Of a stretch of DNA of 64,000 nucleotides, positions 28,801-40,900 are shown one piece after another. The DNA comes from Apostichopus japonicus (Eukaryota > Echinodermata > Holothuroidea > Aspidochirotida > Stichopodidae). Below the pieces are notes generated by a model. It searched no databases and had not been told where the DNA came from. It was given only the letters and a program-made list of their open reading frames with translations. Every line of letters begins with the position of its first letter. Positions within the stretch are counted from its first letter, which is position 1. The position numbers and the translations under genes were made by a program. The DNA lies in contig NC_092564.1 of the NCBI RefSeq assembly GCF_037975245.1, forward strand, positions 11,195,984-11,259,983. Direction: 5' to 3'.

Positions 28801-29917
28801 ATTCACCTCCATGAGCGAGTGGGAAAGCTAAAGGTCAGTTTTATTTTGTGTGATGATGAACCTTCCATTGCCTGGCAGGGAACATTTCAATGGAAATTTG
28901 TTGGGTTGCAGTTTGCTGTGGTACTGGGGTTGTAGCTTTTGGATTTTCTGACCAAACCCATTTAATATTCACAAAATAATGGATAACCCTTTGTAAAGGT
29001 TCTAACAACCATTTAGCAACTCGTAATATGGAGTTTCAAGTTTTTAAGTTCAGTAGAGAAAAATATTGTTTCCCATAAATTTAATGTTATGTTTTTGTAC
29101 TTTTTGGGGAATGAAAGTAGCAGATTATGTTCTACGTCATCTCATAATTATTTTTATAACCTGATGTTACCAATGATATGGCCTTAAAGCAGTTTATTAA
29201 TTTACAATGTTTCTGCTATAAGAATTCAAGGCATTTTCCCTATTGATAAAGAATTTTCCTTAAAATTTTGCTAATGGTGAAAAGATAATCTACCTGACAG
29301 CATAACCGATTACTTAAAGCAGGAACGAGACCTTAACTTAGCTCCAGGAATCGTGCTAAGACGAGTTAACAGTGTTTGCACTTAGCGGTTATCAAGCAAA
29401 ATGCTACCCACTATGTTAAATGAGAGGAAGCTTATAGAATAAGAGAAGAAAGGGCTACACACAAATTATCATCATTTTGGGGACAAAAGTATTCTCCTTG
29501 GGTATTGAAGGATATAGAAGCACACCCAACTATCACATATGGCTTGTATGATAGAGATCTTGTAGATGAACAACTGCCTACATATCTAAGGAAAATCTTG
29601 TTCTGCTTGCCGGGCGGGATCAGAGTTCAAATGGGGCAGAGTTTCTGGGGCAGCCGGACACTGAGAAACCCTATGGTAAAGAAATCGTACAGACATTTTC
29701 CTGTGTCGTCCTGTTACCGTGGGATTGATGTGCCTCTCGCAATTCGATTTTGCAACAATTGCAGTTTCTTTCTTCATAGAAAAGAGCCCTAAAGCTTCAG
29801 AACCAAAGAATGAAGGAGAACCTGCACCGAGAGCAACAGAAAGAGCGTGAATACGAGGAAGACAGGTTACTGAAGGCCAGACCAGCTTCAAGTCAACCGG
29901 GTCAACCCCCACCATGA
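25894..29917 (+). CDS. BLOC1S6: Pallidin, subunit 6 of the BLOC-1 complex
   Basis: Coding exons 25894-26044, 26840-26990, 27402-27489, 28747-28833 and 29780-29917 join into 204 codons; all junctions are GT-AG and the phases agree. Pallidin is a coiled-coil subunit of BLOC-1, a cytosolic complex that works with endosomal SNAREs to sort cargo to lysosome-related organelles. Recognition rests on SKESLHELIRNQELLLDTV (residues about 92-110), YEENHMLEDVDE, the diagnostic KLVNIRKEMIHLHERVGKLK (about 140-159) and the basic coiled-coil tail KRALKLQNQRMKENLHREQQ (160-179). The first 65 residues are acidic and poorly conserved, and the protein is somewhat longer than the roughly 170-residue vertebrate form. 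The start is the first ATG after an in-frame TAA near 25833. Intron 1 contains a minisatellite and intron 3 a foldback element. MNS1 follows 5 kb downstream on the same strand. Confidence 0.93.
26443..26740. repeat. 23-bp minisatellite in BLOC1S6 intron 1
   Basis: About 12 units of CCATGACCATTCTAGACCTC plus 3 bases, with variants TTGCAGACTTCTT near 26620-26660 and a C-tract near 26467. It lies wholly within intron 1. Confidence 0.93.
28033..28172. mobile_element. Palindromic foldback element in BLOC1S6 intron 3
   Basis: Two inverted arms of about 55 bp, GTAAAAGTAAGTTGGC..GACGTTTCGATCC at the left and GGATCGAAACGTC..GCCAACTTACTTTTAC at the right, flank a short centre of two CTAAAGAAGAAGATYC repeats. 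Each arm contains GATCC-tgcta-GGATC followed by GAAACGTC. It is related to the element at 7676-7768. Both arms, read outward, carry a CTGAAGA (or TTGAAGA)..GATCC..GGATC..GAAAC order resembling a hammerhead core with one extra A. Confidence 0.8.
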
Positions 29918-32900
29918 CTGATGATGATGGCAAAGACAACAGAGAAAGGATAGTGCAAGACCTGAAAAAAGGCAGAACCAAATGTCTGTAACTAATTTCA
30001 GCAGAACAGCCTGCTCACTGTTAACTTCCTTCACTTGTGCATAGAACTAAAAGTGGTCGATGGTAAAAAAGTTAAAACTTGCTTCTAAGTGTATAAGAAG
30101 TTTGACATTGTTCTGTCTATAGCTTTCTATTACCAAATTGTAGATGATGTTAATATATAAATAGATATTGGTTTGGTTATTAGAAATGCCATGTTTTATG
30201 ATGCCTTTGATAAATGAAGCTATTGACAGCCTTAACGAGTTACAGGTTAAAGTAAATACCCGATGAATGTTGCCATACATAGTATATAGTCTCTGTGCTG
30301 GCTGGGTTTTCTCAACAGCTGTATTAAGGTTTTCGAGTTATCATCACATTGATAATGACTTCGATGTTCTTCGTGATGTTAATATCTGTAAGACTAGAAC
30401 CAGATTTTTTGATGGTCCTTAGAAAGTTACCAGTTTTTCTTTCAATGGCAAGTGGGGGTATCTTTGATAAATGTGACTTAATTTGTATAAATTGTGAATA
30501 CTACTTTTTTTTGGCTGCTTGGTATAATAATGTAATATAATATATTGTTGACAATGTCAAAGCAGCTTTGTTTTTAATATGCCTTCACTGATACAATGTT
30601 ATGTTATCAAACGACCGGATACAGCTGAAAGTGAGTAACAGACACACTGATAGATTTGCTTTCATGAGATTAATTTATCATTTAATTAATCATTTACCAT
30701 TAGACGTATTAGTAAATATGACACATCATGATAACAGCGTAAAGTAGCTCATTTTATTTGACTGCAGACTACAGTAGCTCTACTAATACTGGCAAAACCT
30801 ACACCATTCCTAATTTATGATCAATGAGTGACGTGACATTTTGTTATCAGCCGAAGTACCTCTTATTTGACAGACAACTCATTATTACACTTACCTTGCC
30901 ATTGAATCTTCTAGAAGTTGCTTCACATCTTGAAATAATGAGGAATATTGCGATTTATGTTTGCTCTGGAGGTATGTTCTCTGCGGTGAAGAAATGATAT
31001 ATTGAATTTTTCTTTAAGAGAGATTTTTAGCAAATTTACAAATGAAGGCTAAAATGGCAGGGAATAAACACATTAAAACATTATTCAGTGTCATATATAG
31101 CAAAAATTGGTCAAATTGCTGAAGTGCAAAAGATGTTTAGCAGGGTTTTAAGAGACCAAAGTCCGAGCCTTCAGAAATGCTACATTAAATTTGAACACTA
31201 AATTATGTCCCGTTTATTATGTAAATATATGTACTTTGTTGGTAACTACACAGAAGATGCACTTAATTTGTAATTGTAATTTGTAATTTGTGTGTGTGCT
31301 ATTTGATAAGAAATTAAGACAAAACTGCATAAGAAAAGTGTACAAAATGGTGCAATTTTATGTAATCAAGATAGTTATTGTCTGCAACTTTAGCTAAGAG
31401 ATATTTGATGTGCCATAAACCTGTGTTTCATAAAACAACAAAAATGGGAATATATAAATTTTGATCAGCTGCATTCCATTTGTCACTGGGCATTAATTAA
31501 TAATTTCCTAAATCGTTAATATTTGGTTGTAATCGCTATGATGTATACTGTTCATTTTGCATAGCCCAGTTTAAAACGCAAAAGTAAGTAACTTCACTAA
31601 ACATCGCCTTTGAAGACGCTACAGTAGGTCTATTATCTACTCTTTGGTTAGTGACAGCCTTAAAATTTACTTTATATTTAGGACCCTCACCTCACTGCCA
31701 GCACCCTAAATGGAATGACAACCCTTAATTTACCAGCAAAATCTTGACTTAGACAGAAGCATGACTTTACTGACATGACCCAAATTTATTGGTAAGACCC
31801 TGACATCAGTGATAGGACCTTTTAATTTAAATGTGACACTCAACAATTGTATTTGAAGGGGGTGGGACTGGGTGAGGGCATAGACCTCGCCTCAATTGTC
31901 AGTTGGGGGATTTTGAAGGAAGGATTAGACTCCTTCAGGGTGCCGTTCTATCAAGGTTCATGCCCTGACCAAATTCAGTATATAGCGGTTTATCATACTT
32001 GTAACCCCCTCCTTTGCAAACCATTACCACAGGAAGTTTTTTGTAAGAGGTGTAGTGAATCGAATGATTAACTATGCATAACTTAGCGAAGTTAATCACA
32101 GGAAATGAAATGCACAGTTTAGCATCCAACTTGGTGTGAAATGTCTGTATATTTTGGTATCTTGTATTAATTGTTTCTACATATAGGACTGCAGTTTTCA
32201 TATTTTCACACTTTGGTGTAACATTAAAATTGCAAATGAAAAATGTCAAGTATTTTGCACTTAAGTTTTGCACTTAAGTCAAGAAACAGTTCAAACTTGA
32301 ATCTAATTTGTGGTCCATCATGGAATATCGCATTCTATTAAGAAAAGAGGTTTATTTACATTCACTTATCACATTTAAAAAACAAATTAGAAATGCTAAA
32401 TAACGAGACATCGATTGAGCAGTTTGCCTTGATTGTTGAACATGTCTTTGGTTATACAGTATGTGCAAATCGGTCGTCATTTACAAGCATTAAAATTTGA
32501 AATTCACAATATGTTACCGTTGTGTCGTTTATTGTTTTGATGACTCCTAAAAGCTTGTATGACAGGTCATAAACAAGTTCACAAACATGGTATGCTGTCT
32601 TCACCTACATTCATCATGCACGCAAACTTCTACCCTTTCCATATCCGCCATGACAATGATGGTACAGGTCTTACTTAATTGTCAGTTGTCATCACAATAG
32701 AGGACAAGGTGTCAGCGGTGGGGCTGGTACAGGCGGATGTGCCATCAGTTTTGCGAAGACAACCTCAAAAGTGGCTCTTTTCATCATAACAAGGCAGTGA
32801 CCTCTTTTGGTACCAAAAAGTACCCTCTTCTATTTTGTTAATTCAAAGTGCCCTTTCCTTATGGGAAAAGTGCCATTTCGTTGGGAAATTAAGAAGGGGT

Positions 32901-34240
32901 TAATAAGGGTTTGGTGTTGGAAATGACGAACAAGTGTGAATAAAATGTTCTCTGTAGCAAAATTAAAGGTACAGAAAATGTAGAGTCCATGTTGGTAGGT
33001 TTTGAGTTATCTTTGTGGTTTGCCGTCAAATCAAAGGCCCCCTGCCTTCGCAGTTAGTGTGCCCCCCCCCCATCAACCAATGTATACGTCAAAAAGGGCA
33101 TTCTGAGGCATCAATTAAGGTCTCTATATATGTAGCTCTAAATGCAAGGTTGCGCTGATAGAAATACTACGTGTGGGGTTGCAAAGTGGAAGGAGGGTGT
33201 ACAATATACCCTCTTACAGTAGGCCTATTGGTCTTAGTCTTCACCCACTAAAAGCAGAAATCCCTACTAAATCTTCCCTCCCCCGACTCACCGGAAGGTG
33301 GGGACCACCCTCGCCCCACTTTGCTCACACCACTGTCATGTATTTCATTATAAATGCTGCCAAACCATTACGAATCTCGAATCCAATAGCTGTTCATATT
33401 TTTAATAGTTAGGCAACCTAAGCTTGCTTCTGTACTTAATTACCGTATGGTAGGTAGGCCTTTAAATAACCTAGTACTACTATCGTATTTCTTCAAGTTT
33501 GCGTGCTCTTTGCATATGACGCCCGGTACCCTTTAAAAACAACACCTTCAAAATAAGTTTGTTGAAAATTGTTGGCCTGTGGGTTAATAACCATAGCGAT
33601 ACCATTGTTTTTGGTGTGGACCAAAGGTCAACAGAGGTCAAAATGAGACATTGATAACATGATATATTTCTAAATAATTGTGACTTTGACCAAAGCTTAA
33701 ATGCTAATGACATATTGCTATTATATGATTCGCATCATGTTCAGCAGGCTTTGATTGGGTTATAATTGTAACATTTTTAAGTTGAGGTCAAGAGAGATCA
33801 AAATCGGAAAATGAAACATTACTACTACGGGTAGAGTTGGCATACCTTGACATGTGGCTGTGCTATAATGAGTGTAAGATCCTAATTTAAAAACAAAAAT
33901 TAGTTTTATGTGTACATGGTTATTGTGTACCTCATGATAAGTGGGTCGATCACACACTTGTTTCTAAAATGGAACTTACAATTCTCCTGACGAGCAGTAC
34001 GTGCCTTTTTATTTTCCTTTTTTCTACATATACGAGGCTAAATTATCGTTACGCCATGCGTTTCGCTTTTTTTTCTAGATGTTGTAAAAACAAATTAAAA
34101 ACTAGAGATTTGTTCCTGTTATATGTCAACAGAGGGTATCTTGATCAAATGATCCCACTTGGACAAGTCTTTGAGTAAAATAAACGTCCATGTCAGAAGT
34201 ATCGAACGGCTGTATTACAAAGACTAAGTACATTCTACTG
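29918..34240. other. BLOC1S6 3' region and intergenic DNA
   Basis: No second gene is supported. A C-tract occurs at 33062-33071. AGGTCA direct repeats lie at 33625-33640 and, degenerate, at 33785-33800. The stretch 32700-33075 is low in coding signal and shows GTGCCC-type fragments like those inside the local hAT-like elements. Confidence 0.45.
31063..31068 (+). terminator. Candidate poly(A) signal for BLOC1S6
   Basis: AATAAA about 1.1 kb after the BLOC1S6 stop. It is the first canonical hexamer noticed downstream; no transcript end is visible, so the assignment is tentative. Confidence 0.3.
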
Positions 34241-34245
34241 GCGCG

Positions 34246-34259
34246 GCTGCCTTGGAAAC
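34246..34259 (+). promoter_or_regulatory. Possible RFX X-box upstream of MNS1
   Basis: GCTGCCTTGGAAAC matches the RFX X-box pattern GTTGCCATGGCAAC at 11 of 14 positions. RFX factors drive ciliary genes, which fits MNS1, but the site is about 650 bp from the start codon and the transcription start is unknown. Confidence 0.3.
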
Positions 34260-34440
34260 AGTCATTGTATACATACAGCAGTACTATGGCTGGAATAACA
34301 TTAGGCTATTACTGCAGTGTGTTTTCCTAGGAAAGTCCATGCCTAGCCTAATATTTAAATTCATATATACAGCTGTGCTTTGGGGTGATATAGGCTTTGC
34401 ATATATTGTTACGGAGTTGATACAGCTGATACATGGACGT

Positions 34441-34652
34441 TAACGTTAGGTTGTCCTACAACTGTGGGGATTTTATCCATTGGCAAAATATTCCATAAAG
34501 CTTGCATGAAACAGTGTTCTAGCTGCAGCACTAACGTTAGAAATAAGACTTTCTGTGAACTTCATTAGGTCATACTGTGCCCCAACGAGTAACGTTCTAT
34601 CAACCATCATCAATTCTCAGTTATCGGTGTTGCTGTCCAATATTAACGTTAG
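34441..34652. promoter_or_regulatory. Cluster of TAACGTTAG palindromic sites upstream of MNS1
   Basis: TAACGTTAG occurs at 34441, 34532 and 34644, with a shortened TAACGTT at 34590. Four occurrences within 212 bp of AT-rich DNA is far above chance, and they sit 260-470 bp before the MNS1 start codon. The half-site TAAC resembles MYB-family targets; that link is inference. Confidence 0.35.
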
Positions 34653-34912
34653 GCGATAAATTAGGCTAACAGTAGTAACACTTGCCTAGCCTGCTGTTGC
34701 AGAACCGTACTAGGCTACCTCAAAAAGACTAACAGACAATCCATAAAACTTGAGTTTGTTAATCAGTATCATTAACGAGTTTCTTCAAGTAAGCTTTGAC
34801 ACATAACTTAATATTTTAAAGGGCTAACTTCATTGACAGCTGCACGTACCTACGTAAAGAAAACATCAACTGCTCCAGAGTCCACGGTTAATAAAGCCTG
34901 CAGTCTAGCACA

Positions 34913-37900
34913 ATGGTAAGAGAGTACAATTATCAGATAGGCATTCATGGCCATTTTTTCTTCATCTTTTTCTGCCCCAATTTCATGATAAGTGAGGCCA
35001 ATTTATGTGATCCTTGTTTAATGTTAATATAGGATAGGCCTAGGCATAGTGGCAATGATGACCTTCCTGATTTTGCTTAGTGATTTAGTTCTGTCAAGGA
35101 AATGGAAAGAAAACTTGCCCAACTTCGTCCATTTGTTTACCGTGTAGGCTTAATTCTGCCTAAAGGGTGGAATACTACACAAACATTTCTCAAAAAACAA
35201 AATTGATGTTTCCTTGTTTCACTACTCATGGCAGTTTAGCAGGTTTCCATAAAGGCTTCGTAGATTAAAATTGCAATTGAAAAATAGTGGTTACAATTTG
35301 ACTTACCAATAGTACCCTGCAACTATTCCTACACTGTCAATCAGTGCAGCTACATATTTAATAGTGTACACGGGTGGCCATACAAAGTTAGTTCACCACC
35401 ATGCACAAGGCTAGTGGTCAAATATCAGAATTAAAGATTGCGGAGTTGTGCTGAATCATCAGTGCCATTCAGAAATATTTCTGTAGTTGGTTGGAAATTC
35501 ATCCTTCTTCTCATTTTCATTATTGAGTGCTACAAGAACTAGGCAATTTATACAGAAGTTTTGACCAAATGCCTTAGTGTACAGGATTGCGTTTGATTAC
35601 CAAAATATCATCTTGTCATATTGATGTGTACCATAAATGGTCTAATGGTGCGTAACTGTTTGGCCTAATTAGGCATTTCTATGCCAAATAAGCATTTCAT
35701 CAAAGCTGAATTCCCTAGAAATAGGGATTTAAGGTAAATGAATCCAAACAAAAACTATCAGGGTAACCATAATGTTTGAGGGTGTGTATCCAGAATAGTA
35801 GTACACTAAAACACAGCTGTTAAGAAAACAATATCACAAATGTCTAGCCATGAATATCAAATAGCCTCCAAGGCCTGTTTCTTACAAGATGACACTATTT
35901 CACATTAATTTCTCATTGAGTAATAACATTGGTTTGAGATTGCATTCATGAAAACACTTTTGTTTACAAAAAGCATTGAAATTTTATTATCACACATACA
36001 GACCACCGTCAGAAGAAATCTGACTCATGCTCAGCAGGAGCGTCAAATGGCAGAGACTAGAAGAAAAGATGACCTGCGAGATGATCACTTGAAAAGATTA
36101 TCTGAGGAGAAAATTTTTGGAGCAAACATGGCAAGCGAGGAACGAGTTGAAAACAAAAGACACATCCGCAGAATACAACAGGAACAAATGGAGAGGGAGA
36201 TTGAGGACTCTCTGTTGAAGGTAACATTTCTGGAGGATGTGGGATGAGGGGATGTACAAGATGATAATGGGTTGAACTTGACTGTTTGATTTATGACTGT
36301 TTGAAATTTGCAAATTTGAAGAAAATGTCAAAATATCACTTTGCCGGCAAATTTGCAAAATTTCCAACAGTCATAAATCGGAAAATTTCGAAGCAATGCA
36401 GCTAACATTTTCACAGTATGCTTATTTTATGAAACTCTAATCATGCAAGGATGGTAGTTATGTTTGGAGAGGGCTGAACTACAAACTTCTCCAAAATCTG
36501 GTGATTTGACATGGAATGAACCTTTTGTAAGATTACTTAGTGATCATCATGCGCTCAAGCACATTTTGTATGTACACATGATTAGTGGTCAGTTTATTTA
36601 AGTGTTGCATACCCCAAAAAAAAATTACACCAAGAAGTCTTGATGTGATGTACTTGCAAACTGTGCAAAGAAAAAGAATCTCCAGATGCTTCAACTAGTG
36701 TAAATGTCAAATATTTTGTGATCCCTTCTGAAGTGTTTGATTTGATCGCCAGCTTCGGGTTCTCCGATCTCTCTCTACAGGGGCAGCAACAAAGAGCTCA
36801 ACACGAGCAGCAGATGGAGCAAGAAGAGAGAATAGCGAGGGAGATGCAAGAGATGAAGTTAAGTGAACTTCGTGTCGAGAAGATGAAGCAACAAATCAGA
36901 CAGAATAGTCTTGAATTGAGAGAGTTGGAAGCACAGCTGAAAGCAGGTTACATGAACAGAGAACGAGCTGCCCAGATTGCAGAGAAGCAAGCTGCTAAAG
37001 ACGAGAAGACTGTAAGTAGCTGAATATAGATAACCTTTTCTTACAGCACATTAATTTACTACTGAATTTTCTGTAGAGGTTTGTTACATTTTAATACACT
37101 TTTTTTCTTGTCTAGCTTGATAGCTTAAACTTTGCAACATGTACCAAAAGTCTGATAAGGATATATAAAACAGTCTGCCATCTGTGACTATATAGTCATG
37201 TACCAGAGTTGTTCAGTCGACTCCTGATTAAGGACCCTTTCAGCAGCTGCAGGAAGTATTCCATTTCTGTAATAATTTGGCCATTTTGCATCGGCTTTTG
37301 CAATGTAAATACTGGATATATTGTTCGCTGTGTACACGTGGACAATCCTCTTGTCCTCTCGTCTAGCCTTCTTTGCATCATTTTTATCTCAATACATTAC
37401 ATGTATAGAGATATTGTAACAGTAAGTGGGACTCTCTCTTCTCTTAAAAATTTTTCAGCGTCTTCATATAAAGTTCTTTTTCTCTGGAATTTTCAGAGCA
37501 AGCATATATCATATAGGCCAACAAAAGTTACTATTTTTTATTCGAGAATTTTATCTTATTCTATGACTTTTTCACCGATTTATGTCCAAATCGGGCCAAT
37601 TTGGACCGAAATACAGTTTAAACAACCCATTTTTGCACACGCTCCAAAACTTATGTTTTATGAAAGAGAATAGAATAGAATTGTCTGTCAACAGTGGTAT
37701 CGTCTAAGATAGGGTCCTATGTATTATATATTTTATTAACATTTTAAACTTTCGTTTGTTGTTTACAGGTAGGTATTAATAAGAATTTTACTAGCTGTAT
37801 ATGATATTTTGTGGCTTTTATTTGCTTTATTTGATGTTTAAATGAAATAAAATGATTTTTCTTTCTTAAAACAATACTGAGCTGCCGCCCCTACTTTTAG

Positions 37901-40900
37901 TAAAAAGGTCCGTTTTTGATGATTAAGCCCCGCCCCCAAGTCTGTTTTGTAGCAGATTGGCTATGACTCATGGCAGCTACATGTTAGATATACGAAAATG
38001 GCTACCCTCGCGACCAATTGTCTGTACTGTAGTTAGGTACGCCAGGTGTAGTTTATTGCATGCTAATTACATATTATACAAATTCTGTACTGCTGAATTC
38101 TACGTAGGCTAATGCATTTAATTTATATTAGGCCTTCGTTTTTGTAACATTCATTTAAGGATAGTACTGGTGTTCAGGTAGCTTTTCAGAGCAAGGGCCA
38201 TGATAAGTTTGTTTGATTGCCCTTCATGTATTTTGTATAATTACGTATACACATTCTTGTATTTCTGAAGGCTACTTACTGTAGGCCTAGTGCATTTAAA
38301 AAAAATATATATAGGCCTAGGCCCCCTAGGCCTATTAGGCTTTCAGTGATAGCCACATTAGCATTGTACTGGTGTTCAGACAGCTTTTCCTAGGAAAGAC
38401 CAGGGTAAGTTTGTTGATGGGTACGTATAAAAGAGGAGCCGGCCATAGCATCACAACTTTTATAAGACTATAAAAATTGTATAAGGTTATGTTTTATTTA
38501 TAAGGATGTAAGATGTATAAGGTTATAAGAAGTATGTTTAGCTTTCTTTTGAACCTGTAATGTTTGACATCAAATGTATAAAGAATTAAAATAAAATAAC
38601 AAAATGGAGAGGAACTGAGGTGGCTATTAGGGGAGGAGGAGGCCACCCATCACTTGCATATAAATACTTGTAATCTTCTTTTACATTATTTTTTTCCAAG
38701 TCATAAATCCATGAAATCTTCATGTCAGAAAAATTGAGATGGAAAAACGTGGGTTGTTTTGATATCTAGAAGTGGACACAGTTTTGATGGTAGTCACCAC
38801 TACAGTCTACAGTAACATACAGTAGGTCAATAGGCCTAGCTCTCAAGGCAGGCATCAAGAATATGGTCGAGTTGTTTGCCTCTTCTAATTTGGCCGTTGT
38901 AATTGACGTCAAACTATATGACCAAAAAGTCCAAGATGAAGGATACCACATAAAAAACAAGTTCTTAAATATTCTATGACATTACTAAACCTTGCAACGT
39001 CGTTCTTTCGACTAACAGGCAATGAGCGCTAAAGGCAAGACTAGCAGGATAAAGTGTAACCTGCAGAGACTATTCGTGGCAAAGTAGCAAAAATGCAAGT
39101 TATATATTTGTTGTACCATGATTGATATTGATAATTGTAGAGACAGAGCAAAGATTTGAAATTAGGAATCAAAATTAAAACTTCCAGTATTGAGATACTG
39201 CATCATTGATGCTCTTGTTTAATAGTGATGCTAAGAGAAATGTATTTAATTCTATGGTTCTGCCACATATAACTTACGCTGTCCCAGTATGGTATCACTT
39301 TTTATCACAAAAAGACAAACTTAGAATAACAAAGTTTTTGAAGTATATTTCTAAAATTTTGAGTTTAGACTTCAACTCCCTATTAGACACTGTAAATGCG
39401 ACTGCTGGAAATGAGTTCATTCGGAGGGCAAACACAATTAAAGCAGACCAAAACCATCCTCTACATTCTTCATTAAATAGTATGCTAACAAAATCTTGCA
39501 GAAATCTAAAAAATCAACACATCTTGCTAAAATACAGAATACATTTTTTTAGAAACTCATTGATCTATCGTGCTGCAATATGATTCTTTCAATCTAAGCT
39601 TTTGGATGCTTTGATTTAGAGTAATTTTATGAATCTTATATCATCTTAACATCTTATAACATCTTAACATTGTTTATTATTAATATATTTTATGTTTTTA
39701 CTCCTTTCTATAAATATTTAATATTTATACTGGATTGAATAAATTAAATGATATGTTGGTACATTGTTATTTTGCACTCAGGCCAGAGATGCAGAGATTG
39801 CTCAGCGGATAGCAGAGGAGAGTCACAGAGCAGACGAAGAGCAGCAGCGGAAGTTACAAGAGAGATACGAAGAGAGCAGACGGTACCAATCGGAACTTGA
39901 GAAGCAGCTCGAGGAACAGGAGCAGCTCAAACAGGAAGCGTACGAGGAATTCCTCAAGGAGAAGTTAATGATTGATGAGATTGTGAGGAAGATACATGAA
40001 GAGGATGCCAGGTACGTGGTAGCCCGAGTTGATCGACGACTGTATGGAAGGAATTAAAAATAACATTCGGTCCTGCTAGTATTTCAATAACCATTCTTGT
40101 AGTTTGCAAAAATCAATAGTTTGAAAAATAATATTTTTGTTAAGTTTTAAAAAATAGAAGTTTTATCCTTAGTTTGAAAAATAATATTTTTTGATAAGTT
40201 CAACTGTTTAAACAACTGAATGGTAAATACCTCTGAAAGCAACGATGACAGATTAAAAGAATCCTGGTTTTCTAGATCAACTGTTGAACAGGCAAGGTGG
40301 AACCACTCTAAGCACTGACTACAATATTATGAGGTCAGTGTTTTGCTGTAAGCCCCCTTTACACAAAACACAATTAATCATAACAAAAAAAAATACAAAA
40401 TAAAGGAAAGTAACTTAGAGGTACAAACCTAAAGGCAGAATAATCACCATTGTATATAATAGAAGGATGATCCACACAAAGGGAGGAGGTTGAAAAGACA
40501 TGAGGCTTAACAAAAGTACTAGTTGTGTGGAACTGTGTTGGCCTATACGAGAAAGAATACTGGACGCCATTTTGAATCACAAGTCCTTTAAGTCTTTGGA
40601 TGATCTTACTTTTTTGACGTACTCCTTTCCGTTCATCTTGAATTAATGCAAATATTTTACCGTCCTTGGTCCATGCAGTTGTTACTTTAGGGTGGTCTGT
40701 TGTAGATTTCAGTAGTTTGTGATTTTCCTTGGTGAGGTTTGATAACAATCCCGGTTCCTTTTAGCTTTAGTCTATTCCTGATGACTAGGTCCCTTGCTTG
40801 GTAGGATGTAAATTTTTACGATGATAGAGCAGTGCTTGTCGTTGACAGGGGCTTGTCCAATTGTGTGTGATCTGTCGATGTCTTTTTTCTCTATGTTGAC

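Noticed and set aside
29586-29981. 131-residue frame on the - strand over the last BLOC1S6 exon
   Set aside because: It is a shadow of the coding strand; the + strand exon matches pallidin.
40776-40800. CTGATGACTAGGTCCC as another hammerhead core
   Set aside because: There is no GAAA after a stem II and no stem I partner; it lies in the ORF1 remnant.
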